64,000 nt of DNA from Plenodomus lindquistii (lineage: Eukaryota > Ascomycota > Dothideomycetes > Pleosporales > Leptosphaeriaceae): the NCBI GenBank assembly GCA_025504975.1, contig JANUWI010000003.1, positions 2,046,001 to 2,110,000 of the forward strand. Reading direction: 5' to 3'. Under the pieces are notes generated by a model that worked only from the letters and a program-made list of their open reading frames with translations, did not search any database and was not told the DNA's origin. Positions 35,818-45,900 of this stretch are shown one piece after another. Every line of letters begins with the position of its first letter. Positions within the stretch are counted from its first letter, which is position 1. A program made the position numbers and the translations under genes.

Positions 35818-37260
35818 ATGGCTAAAAAGACCACCAAGAGCGCTCCTACCTCTTCTAAAGGCACTACATTCAGCAAATACCTCCAAAATGGCGGCTCCGG
35901 GAGAATGACCATGAGGAATATCCAGGACTGTTTCAACATCGAGCCCGCTTCAGACAAAACCCAAATGATCACGGCGGCAGCCGACTGCATGAGAGGCTAT
36001 GCTGGTGTCGGAGACCTCATCCTGCGATGCGGCAAAGACAAACATCGCAGGGAGAAAAACGACTCAAATCAGCTGAGCGAAATTATAACGGCTGTGCAGA
36101 AGTGGCTCAAGCGAGAACCAAGGTACAGCTGTTACTTTGGTCCCGAGAACACTACCGTGCCAGATGACTGCAAGACAGAGGCTGTGAGAATGTTAGTGTT
36201 TAAGGCGAAGGAGCGGGTGGGGAAAGAAGCGGCCAATGAAGACAAAGAGGTTATAAGAGAAGAACAGGTGACATTAGATAAGCTGGACGGTCAACAGCCG
36301 GTCAACCACCGGCCCATCCGACGGACTACAGTCAATGGTCCTGCTTCTGCAAAAGGTCATGACCCGCAGCCTGTGCTAGGCCTAACACACCCGCTTCTAC
36401 TCAACCGTATCGAGAACTTATCATACTACAATGTTCGCCTTCTGGACTCTCGCAACAAATACACTATAACCCGGTTACCTTTTCAGAGACTAGTTAACAA
36501 CATTGAACTAGGTGACGCCGTTAATTTCTTAGACGGCGACGACATCCACAGAGGTGCCGTAGAGGAGTTCATTCGTGGCCACTGCGACAAGGAGGTCGTG
36601 GAACAATGGGATGAATGTGGCAATAGACTGCGGGTTCATCCCACAGGCCCAGACGTCTTGAATGACATCCAACTAGCCGTGAGTATAAACAACTACATTA
36701 ATGGCCCTCGATCAGACTACGATTTCTGCATCACGCTGATGCTCGGCGAAGCATACCCAGAAGATATGGAAGGCAAGCTGAACTTAGGCTGACTGTGCTT
36801 GTACTGTGCTAACAGTACGTCTAGATGTGGTAATGGGTCTAACAGATGACAACCTAAGCTTGAGCGAAGACGGTACGTGCCCTACACCTGATAAGTGATT
36901 AAACTAATATATAAACTATAAGACCAAATTCTACTGCGACACGAAACAGATGCAGATTCAGGCCTAACGCAAGGTAAGGGTGATTTAATGAAACAATACT
37001 ATAGTACGCATCGCTAATTGAACAAAGGGAACGGCGGCTCTACAACGAGGCCATTCACCCGGGCTACCGCGAAAGGATTGCTCAACCCGGTTAAGATACG
37101 CCGGAAGAAGGGCGATGATATACCATCGCCGCAAACGGGAAGTGGTGTTATTAATAAAGAGCCACGCGTGGGAAATACACGCCCCCGGAAACGAGGAGCA
37201 TCCATGGAAGCCACGCAAGCACGGAGAAGCAGGATAAAGAGAAGGCGTTCCTCCACATGA
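35818..37260 (+). CDS. Gene C2: 428-aa paralogue of C1
   Basis: Exons 35818-36772, 36825-36872, 36923-36973 and 37028-37260 (1287 nt, phases agree). Introns are 52, 50 and 54 bp, the same lengths as in C1. Intron 1 again uses GC-AG (donor GCAAGC) and contains the palindrome 36801-36818, with GCTAAC, a branch-site-like hexamer, across the spacer and right arm. Residues about 18-130 (KYLQNGGSGRMTMRNIQDC ... CYFGPENTTVP) and about 195-315 (YYNVRLLDSRNKYTI ... RLRVHPTGP ... FCITLML) match C1. The tail is shorter and only basic (RPRKRGASM ... RRSRIKRRR), probably a nuclear targeting or nucleic-acid-binding tail. No damage seen, so it appears to be the functional copy of this family. Confidence 0.7.
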
Positions 37261-37797
37261 AGAGCTCAACCTAGATCATTTGATGGGCTAGAGAGTGATG
37301 GTGGTAAATCAAATAAGCCCTTCACGGCATTCTACCCATGGGGACGGGGAATTGGATATGAGAGGCAAAACCGTGAGAACACGAATAATCTGCGGATGGG
37401 CAAGGTGGAAATGCAGTTTGTCACGGGGGTAATAATAATAGCCTATCGCGCATAATGTATCTGGCGCACACAAACTACATTTTTTTCCATTCTAGTGATT
37501 GTAGAAAATTACACAAGTGAGTTTATGACTATCGCAGGTGAGAGTACCTATGCCAAACAGTACTGTCGCGACAGTACGTCCACAAGCGCTAGCCTGTTTG
37601 ATGCTAGCGTGCCAAACATAACAAGGAAGCCGACAATAACAAACTCGCCCGCGGTCCTTCTCAAGGCGCCAATCACCCACCTTCTCAGCTCCGACGAGCG
37701 TCCCACTGCCGCACCCACACCACCCACACCGGTTGCTGCTCCACCCACCCCGGTTGCCGCTCCACTAGACTCATCGCTTCTGCGCCATTCAGCCGTG
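37261..37797. other. Spacer and leader of gene A with perfect palindrome
   Basis: About 540 bp. Palindrome 37560-37577 (ACAGTACTGT-cgcg-ACAGTAC, with extra inverted bases on the left) lies 221 bp upstream of the chosen ATG. An open frame continues upstream of the ATG with a Pro/Thr-rich repeat (PTPPTPVAAPPTPVAAP), so translation could start earlier, though no well-placed ATG was seen. Confidence 0.5.
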
Positions 37798-40700
37798 ATG
37801 TCCGAATCCAGCGACGCCGAGTGGGACGATGCGCCTACGACGGCCGCACAATACCTCAGTCTGTGTCCTGGCACCAAAGGACAGCACCCTATGGGTGTTA
37901 GAAGCTTGCAGAAGTGCCTTAGAGTAAAGACTCGAGAGGTTAGTGAGATTATAGAAGAAACTGTGGACTTCATGAGAGGGGACAAAGACATAACGGCTGG
38001 CGCATTAACCGACAGAAACGACAACAAGTGGCGCGAAGCGAAGATCTTAATATCGGAGTACTTGAGGCGGGAGTCGTCCTGGGCGAAGGACGAGTTGCTG
38101 GGCTGGGGGAACAAGGTAATTCCCAACGAGGCGATACAGGCAATGATCTTGCGCATTACCACGGACGCGCGGATGTCACTCCGGGAAGAGAATAACCTAT
38201 TGGTCGAGCACACTGGTTCGCCAACTAAACCCCACTTTGGCCAGGCACCTAACCCCATTTCCCCTACCAAGCGCGGCCGTTCCACTCTCACGGCTTCGCC
38301 GTCTCGATACGCTACGATATCGCCCGCTCGGTCCTTCGCTCGGTCTCCCGCCCGGTCCATAGGCAGCGGCGTCACTTCGCGTATTGGCCGTCTGGAAGTT
38401 GGAGATCATCTGCCCGTTCTCCACAAGGCGCCAACGCTGCGCTCCACAAACGTTCGCTTTCTGAATGGAAACGATGAGCTCGCCCGAGAAGTCACCTTTC
38501 GCTCGCTGTGTATAGACGGTGCCTGGGAACCGCGTTCAAAGCTTATTACATCGCAGCACATCAGCTGGGACAAGTTCCGAGCTGCCGCGGCCGAGAGCCT
38601 AAACTTTGACCAGAGCGAAGTGATAGCTTTCCATGGAGATGACAAGATCTCTAACGCCCACGAACTTGAGGCGGCCGTGAACGACCACTGCAATGGGATC
38701 AGAACAGGCGACGCGTTTGAAGTGGCAGTTACTAAACGCAATCAATCGGCACGTCTGAAGCGTATGTTCAAAAAACCGTACTCTTGTAACAGTACAACGC
38801 TGACACTGCTTTTTAGTTCCTCTGACTGCGATATTGACGGCTCCACTGGAGAAGACCGCCGGTTCGACACCTGTGGACTCAGGCTCCCGCCTAGTTGGTC
38901 ATGGCAAGGAAGACTGGCCCACCGAGCCCAGCGACGATTCCGAAGACGACATTAGACTGCCAGGCAGGCGCGGGAGGAGGGGACCAGGTGGCAGCATCGA
39001 CAAGGAGGTAGAAGTGGGAGGAGCCGGCCCTGCGCCGCCAGGTCCGTCACCGACCACACCGAAGAAGCCGTCTCGCGCAACGAGGACCTCGCGCTCCCGG
39101 ACGTTATCGCCAGGTCCGTCACTGACCACACCGAAGAAGCCGTCTCGCGCAACGGGGACCTTGCGCTCCCCGACATTATCGCCAGGTGAGAAAGATGACC
39201 CGCCACTGCCGCCCATCCTAGAGGGGGCCCTGCCCGATGTCGAGGATGATACCGGTATTCCTGAAGACGTCGACGAAGAGGAAGACATGGCAACCCAGCT
39301 GCTTGAGTAGTAAGTTTACTGTACTGTGGGAAGAGTTTATGGCTAACAACAATTAGCGCGACAAACCTGATCAACAATAGCAACGCGGGGCTGGCCGCTG
39401 CACTAGTTGACGAAAAATACTGGCAGGCGGCCGCCGACACATTCAACGTTCCATTGAAGCGACTCCTCTAGCAATCCACGAATCCGCAGCGATACATCTC
39501 ACTACCAGACGACTTTGGCTTCAACCCAGAGTTCGGTTTGATGGCCCACTAAATGGTCGGAATCGAAGAAGCGCATAACAAAGTATTTGGCGTAGTTCGC
39601 GGTCTGGTACTGGGTGACATGATGGGTCTAGGCAAGACAGTCGAAATCCACGTCACCTGGTTCCTAAATCTTATCCTGGTGTTTAAGATGGCAGAGGGGA
39701 GGAAGATACGTCCTAACCAGCGACCAGCTTTAGATGCAGAGAAGAAGTTCAAGGACTAACTACCCTAGGTAGGTGCTACGTTCCTATCTGCATACTCGGC
39801 CGGCGTTGAACCTTAGCCGCGCGACTTTACCAAGATTACTGCTAACAGCCCGATGATAGAAGCGATGCCTACAAAGTAGAAACCGAAAATGATTATCCTC
39901 CACGCACTGGGGCTAACGCTTTGCGAGAAATACAGAGGCGAGAAAAACGGACTTTACAGCAAGCTCACCAGGGAGGACCTGTAGGAGATGTGCCCATCGC
40001 TTAATTGGGAGGATACCAGGCGCGTACGCGGCTCATAGGAAAACGCTATGGACTGCCCTACTAAGTTCATCACCGAGTAGTTAAACGATCAGAGCCAATA
40101 GCGAAACCACCCCCAATCGTCAAAGTCACGTCCGAGTCCTACGTCTACGAGATTCTTCATCGTCTCCACCAACCTATCGTGGAAGAGTAACGTCTATGAA
40201 GTGATCTTAACGGCCGGATCAGAATATGCCAGACTCGTAAGGGAAGAGAATCTAGCGAAGACCCTTACAGCAAAAGAAGAAAAGATGAAAACTCGCCGGG
40301 CTCTGGTAAACGGCTACAAGACTAAGGCAGACGGCTCCCAGTTACATCAGGTCCGTCGGAAAGCCACCTAGGCGGTCCGAGGTACGAAGACGTTGAAGAA
40401 GGTAGACTTTGTTTAGAAGGGACTGTACGCTGCGTGGGTCATCGTCAACAAGATCCACTCCGCAGGAGGCGAAGACACTATCACATACAAGGGAATCATT
40501 CAGCCCTTCCGGAATCTCGCCGATCCTGAAAACTGGCTATCGGTGACGGCAATCACAGGCTCTGCTTTAGCGAACGGTATCACCACTATAATCACCTTTA
40601 GAGTGAGAGCTCTTGTGCGAGAGGATGATAGCTGGAAGTCAATAGACAAGCCTGTGGTACAGCTGCTTCAGAAGATCAACCTACCCAAGACGATGAACGC

Positions 40701-41958
40701 GTGGAAATCGTTCCTAGCCGCACAGAAATCGAGGAAAGGAAAAGGGAAAAAAGGCTCTACACCTAACACGCTGCAAGGTAGGATCGACGCGCATAAGATT
40801 ATGTCGGACACCTTGACCCTGTTCCCTTAACTTATCGCTTTTTATTTCATTAGCTGAGGATACGACACGCTGGACCCGATAGGGAAGAAGTTGAACCTCC
40901 TCGATTGCAAACTAGAGTCGAAGTATCTCTCACTCAAGTATGCTGAGGATGAGCACCAGATACTAGTTGAAGCGGAGCAAAGCGTGGCCAAGACACAGCA
41001 GGAGATGTGGGAGGCACAGCTTCAGGAGTGGAGAGATGGGGGATGCCATGGCGACAAGCCCAAGAGACCATCCGCAAGCTCTGCAGACAGCAGGGGGTAC
41101 TACAAGTCAAAGGTGCTAGCAACCTTCCCTAACCTCTACAAGGCGATCTACGCCTACCAAAAGGCTAATCCTGATGCTGCTCAAATATTCGGCGAAGATT
41201 GCGACTGGGAGGACAGTGTGGGCACGGACAACTTGGCCTTGGATGATATATTGAGCACGTCGGCGAAGATCCGAAACTCGCCGCTGTACGAGTGCATCGA
41301 CGACATTTGCAAGGGCTCCGCGAAGATGTCGTACATACTGCAACAGGCAAAGGGCATGGAGGGCAAGTTTGACGTGCGGTGCGAGTCGGGCAGCGAACAC
41401 CGTTACCAGGAGAAGATTACCTTGGCGACGAACATCCGCCTAGTGAAGGCGATCATCTACGCTGTATGTTGTTGATAATGGTGTAATGACGCAGCGCTAA
41501 CCTTGGAGTAGAAGCTATTCAAAGTCTACGGCGAATCGGCGTTGGCCTACCTCGGAGAGTCCTCTGGTAAGAAAGAAGATCAAATCACCCGCTTCCGATC
41601 CTACCTCCCCGACGAGAACGGGGAGCCCACCGACAGTTGCTGGATACTTATTGCCGGAATTAAGACGGTCTGCCAGTCAATAGACCTTGTCGAATGTCAT
41701 ACTTTCATTGGGCTCGAGCCGCACATCATCAATGCAGAGGCCGTTCAGCTTGGGTTTCGCGGATACAGGATCAATCAGCAAGCAGGGGTGGTAACAGTGA
41801 CATGGCTTCTACACCAGGGTTCAATCACCGAGGAGGATGCCTACAAAACGATCCAGTTGAAGAACAAGTTTGCGGAGGACGCAATGAGTGCAAAGCTGGA
41901 TGACGTGGTAGCAACGAACATGGTGGGACTAGAGGAGCTGGAGGACAGGGAGGTTTGA
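37798..41958 (+). pseudogene. Gene A: 1336-codon SNF2-like ATPase gene, frame-intact but with 14 in-frame stops
   Basis: Exons 37798-38761, 38817-39309, 39357-41463 and 41512-41958 sum to 4011 nt in one frame. Residues about 15-130 and 214-310 repeat the C-family layout (helical domain, then beta-grasp-like NVRFLNGND...). Residues about 330-480 are Pro/acidic. The SNF2-like part follows: motif I GDMMGLGKT at about 571, VNKIH where DEAH is expected, AITGSALAN where TGTPIQN is expected, and a helicase C lobe at about 1200-1290 (GIKTVCQSIDLVE ... RGYRINQQAGVVTVTWLL). Exon 3 has 10 TAG, 3 TAA and 1 TGA, and no indel. Introns 1 and 2 contain palindromes 38778 and 39321. As it stands the full protein cannot be made unless stops are recoded or edited. 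Confidence 0.7.
39041..39184 (+). repeat. Tandem 72-bp duplication inside gene A exon 2
   Basis: Two adjacent 72-bp units (39041 and 39113) encode a 24-residue Pro/Thr/Arg-rich block beginning GPSPTTPKKPSRAT and GPSLTTPKKPSRAT. Gene A' has only one, so the duplication followed the 7-kb duplication. Confidence 0.8.
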
Positions 41959-42639
41959 AAAGGAGTGAAGATACATGGCGGTGATGGGTGGGAGGGCTTG
42001 AGTACGACAGTACTATATATGACCTCAATCAAGTACTGTGTGAAGCGAACGTCTTGCAATTAGGTATTTGAGTGGTGACTATTAGTGAGGTGGCGCAAGG
42101 GCTTGTGCACAAAGGTGAGCGTTGCCACGTACTGTGAGGAGAGTACGTTACTTGACTTGCTCTTGTGCTATACAAAGAAACTTACTGTTGTAAGAGTACG
42201 TTGCTTTACCTGTGTTAAGTGAAGAAACTTACTGCTGCAATAGTACGCTGGGACGCAACTCTGCTACAACGTGGGCGTAGCATTTATTTCGTCAGGAGCA
42301 CTAATTCTAACCCTGTAATGTAGCGGTCTACACAGGATGTGCACATATATAGAGTATATGCAAGTACCTATGTAAGGCTTGTACACTAGGCTATGCTGGT
42401 AAGGCTACGCGTGTAGGTACTGAATTTAGGTGTGAAATGCTTGTAGAGGGTAGATTTTAGATGGTATGCTTACAAATAGAGATAGTATATGCTGTAAGGC
42501 GAGTGCTATGGTCTGCATATTGCGTAACGAGGGATGAAATGCGCGTGCAACGCGTTGAGAGCATTGGCGCCCTGCGGAAAACGTGGGACACCTGTAGCAC
42601 GCATGCATAGATTTAGCTAAATATGCAATGTAACTAACA
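41959..42639. other. Right subterminal region with three closely spaced palindromes
   Basis: About 680 bp after gene A. Palindromes at 42129-42146, 42182-42199 and 42229-42246 are 53 and 47 bp apart. The last two lie in direct repeats sharing AGAAACTTACTG...AGTACG. Degenerate sites lie near 42003 and 42033. No gene supported. Confidence 0.65.
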
Positions 42640-42644
42640 CTATT
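42640..42644. repeat. Copia target-site duplication (left copy)
   Basis: CTATT precedes the left LTR and is repeated at 49317-49321 after the right LTR. Confidence 0.9.
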
Positions 42645-42826
42645 TGTTGCACGTACACGGTACTCAGCCAACGCTGTATCCACCTGATCTCGGAATCTTC
42701 CGTGAAGCTCCCCTGCTTCTACCCACGTGATCCTACGTAGCAAGGGTATATATAGTACAATCTCTTCCTAGCTAGCAATACAATGATCTATCTCCCGATT
42801 ATTCCTGAGCACCCATTTCTACAACA
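42645..42826 (+). repeat. Copia 5' LTR
   Basis: 182 bp, identical to 49135-49316. Contains a TATA element (TATATATA, 42747-42754) that is the likely promoter for Gag-Pol transcription. Confidence 0.95.
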
Positions 42827-42837
42827 GTTATGAGCCC
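42827..42837 (+). promoter_or_regulatory. Primer-binding site, half-tRNA-iMet type
   Basis: GTTATGAGCCC abuts the LTR end. It is complementary to the anticodon stem-loop of initiator tRNA-Met (GGGCUCAUAAC), the internal priming used by many copia elements instead of the tRNA 3' end. Confidence 0.75.
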
Positions 42838-42953
42838 GGAAGCGCTTCTTTGTCCTTGATTTATCCTTCTATTTCTCAATAGAAGCGCTTTGAAACGGGT
42901 GCTCAGACGCTCCAATCGTTACCAATACCCCAATCTCAACAATCACTGCTGTG

Positions 42954-45900
42954 ATGGCTACCACGTATCTCCTCAACAGTCCAGCCGACTGGCCCAACTG
43001 GTTCCTGCAGTACCAGCTGCTCGCTATGAATCAGGGCGTCTGGCAATACTGTGATCCCGATGAGGAGCTTGTCGCTGCTCCTCACGACGACCGACCCGAT
43101 GAGCCAGACTCCCCAACCAAGGATGATATTGAGCTATTCAAAATTGAAGCAGCCCAGTATAAGATCCGCGAGAGCCAGTGGCTCATCAAAAGCAAGAAGC
43201 TTGAGGCCATGTGGAAGTGGATCAATACTACGGTTGAGCCCAATCTCCTCCAACCGTATCTTCTCGATATCGTTGCAACTGAGACCGTTACTCCACAGGC
43301 TCTTGCAAAGGCACTCAAGGAAGGATTGGCTCCGGGCGAGGATAGCACGAAAAACCAGGTACGGGCTGAGTACCGAGCTCATCTGCGGAAGGCCCGCACT
43401 GCCAACAACGCGAGCCGCTGGCAGCAGGAGTGGACGCTCCTCTACAAGAAGGCTAGAGCGTACAAGCTAAATGAAGTGGAAGGGCAGATCGCCATCCATG
43501 ACTATTTGGACGCTCTCACGCCAAAGCTCTCACCTGACTGGGCAAGATCCATGCACCGAAAGATCATTGAAGATGGGGTGCTAGGGCGCACCACTGGCAC
43601 TTTGACGCTCGAGCAGATCGGCCGTGTCTACTCTGAGTTGCTCCACCAACATACACTGCGCACTGGAAACAGGGGAGAAGGGATCTTTCTCACTGTGGAT
43701 ACAGACAACAGTTTAACAGGAGCCTCAGGATCAGCCACGTGTCCCTGCAACAGAGATCACAAGTGGAGCCCGAAGGATTGCCACCAAGTAAGAGCTGCGC
43801 TCACCGACAAACCGTATAAGATGGGAGATGAGAAGAAAAAGAAGCTATTGGCCCGTCTCAATGAGCCACAATTCAAATCTCTCAAGAAAGCGGTGAGGGC
43901 CAAGAGCTCCACTGATAAGCAGGACGGAAAAGCCGAAAGTGGAGAATCCGGGAGCTTCCCCGGAGCAATTCAGGCCGCTCTTATCGATCCACGACTAAGT
44001 GGACCCACAACAACCCATGGGGCATACAGCACCATGGATTTTGACGCTCACCCGCTGTCTGAGAGCACGATTTTGGACAACGGAGGCGCTCTCCACTTAG
44101 TCAATTCGGTTGATCGTCTCGAGCCAGGCACTTTCAAGAAGAGCAGAGGGATCTCCACAGTGGAAGCAGGCACTCAGTCCTTCCAGATCTCCGGAACAGG
44201 CACCCGAGTGATGAAAAACGTCCTCACAGGAGCACGCGGAGAGCGTACGGAGGACTTGGTGCTGCTCAACGTGGCAGTGGTGGAAGGGTTCCATGTCAAT
44301 ATTGTGTCAGAAGCTCTACTCCAAAGCAAAGGAGCGTGGTATCTCGGACTAGACGCAACACTACGATACGGGAGTTACGAAAAGAGCGTTGTATTAGCCC
44401 AGTTGATGCGCAAGCAGAACTTGACTTTCATAGAATACAAGCCCATTACCGTCTACTCCTTGGCCATGAGCACAATCTCAGCTCCAACAAAGAGATCCTT
44501 CACCACCTACCCACGCTCTGACTCAGAGGAGCTTTGGCATGCCAGATCCGGCCACCTCGGCCCAGAGGCGCTCCGAGCACTTGTAAAGCACGCCAGAGGT
44601 GTGCGGATAAACGGCATCTCACGGAAGAAGTGTGAACACTGCGCTGTAACTCACGCTAGCCAAGTCATCTCACGAAGGCCCCGAGAACGGCCCGCTCGGC
44701 CGTATTGGAGAGTATCATGGGATCTCTTTGATATGCCACGGGGAAGCTCTGGGGAACAGTGGATACTTGTCATCAAGGATGATTACAGTAGCAAGCTGCA
44801 CACCTATAGCCTCATGGGAAAGGGAGTAAAGGAGATTCTCAGTATCTTCAAAACGTTCTGGAGCATGATCCGCACCCAGTACAAGCTCGAGATCTGCGTT
44901 ATCATGCAAGACAACGACGCAGCAACGCTCCCCTGGCGTGGATCATCAGATTTTGAGATATGGATGGAAAATATGGGTATCAAAAGCGAGAGCTCACCTC
45001 CGTACACCCATGAGCCAAACGGTGGGCCAGAAAGAGCAGGCAAAGAGATTGTAACAAAGCAAATCAAGATGAGGATCGCTGCTAACCTGCCTGAGGAGTT
45101 ATGGCCTTATGTTGTTGAAGCAGCAACGTGGCTACACAACATGAGCCCATCCCGAGCTCAGGATATGCGGTCCCCAAATGAGACGCTCTTTCAATGGTTT
45201 CGGGGGTGGTTCAAATGGTATCAACCGGCGCAGATTAAGCTTTGGACAGCTGATCTGCGGCCAGATTGGAGCGGCATTTACGCCTATGGCTGCAGAGCCT
45301 ATCCTCTCAATAGAGATAGAGCAGCCGGGCGTCACAAACGGAGTTTCAAGGTAACTCCACGGGGCCATATTGGATATCTGGTGGGATACAGATCATCTAA
45401 CATATACAAAATATGGATCCCTGAGCTCAACTCCGTCATCACCACACGTAACGTCACTTTCGATGAAGATCTCTTCTATAACCCTGAGGAGCCGGCTCCT
45501 CAGGCAACAGAAGAGCTACAACGAATAGTATCGGTGCTGGAAATAGAGGAGGACGAGCCTGAAGATCTTGATTGGCTTGATCAACTTCTTGAGGCTGCAA
45601 ATGAGCCTGACAACACAGGAGTAGTGCTACATGAGTCGAACCCAGCTCATCAGCTGGGGGGTGGAGAGGATACAGCAGCAGCTAATGATCTGGATGGCCG
45701 ACCTGATTATCAAGCACTGCAGGAGCCCCTCCCACCGTTGGTGGCACGCTCGGCCAGCGCGTCACAAAGGATCAACGCGGACTCAAATGGCCCTTCTGGT
45801 TTGTACACCCCAGAGCCTACACCTGACCCTATTAGGCCTGGCTATCATGGTAGCAGCCCACGGGACGAGCCTCATCCTGTAGGAGCGGGCCCGCTACCTG

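Larger units (their letters stand above)
35818..41958 (+). repeat. Unit 2 of the 7.06-kb tandem duplication (genes C2 + A)
   Basis: Partner of unit 1 (28764-34100). This unit keeps the complete A gene through the helicase C lobe, whereas unit 1 lost that end. Confidence 0.75.
14878..42246. promoter_or_regulatory. Dispersed array of 31 operator-like palindromes GTACTGT-N4-ACAGTAC
   Basis: Each site is 18 bp: two 7-bp inverted arms and a 4-bp spacer. Start positions: 14878, 15092, 17223, 17469, 17593, 17651, 20301, 20347, 20393, 21143, 23380, 24773, 26455, 26836, 27723, 28032, 29741, 30536, 30600, 31717, 32188, 34330, 35064, 35461, 36801, 37560, 38778, 39321, 42129, 42182, 42229. Spacers differ widely (acac, gaca, cgcg, tggc, gcta, tgat, tcga and others) while the arms stay constant; the commonest arm variant is AGAGTAC. 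None was found in the host flanks, the gypsy remains or the copia. Fixed arms with a free spacer suggest a binding site for a dimeric protein, perhaps element-encoded; function is inferred. Confidence 0.8.

Noticed and set aside
37548..38375. 275-codon minus-strand frame opposite gene A exon 1
   Set aside because: It mirrors the low-complexity Pro/Ala/Ser-rich coding of gene A and has no domain. The plus-strand frame has homology to C1, C2 and A'.
37798..41958. Genome-wide TAG recoding (altered genetic code)
   Set aside because: Other genes in the window use TAG as a normal terminator (for example 20412, 48051), and the stops map to CpA/TpG-type transitions between the two copies.
14878..42246. 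Palindromes as a CRISPR-like array or as tiny MITEs
   Set aside because: Spacing is ir­regular and kilobase-scale, spacers are 4 bp, and no target duplications flank the sites. Varying spacers argue against transposed copies.
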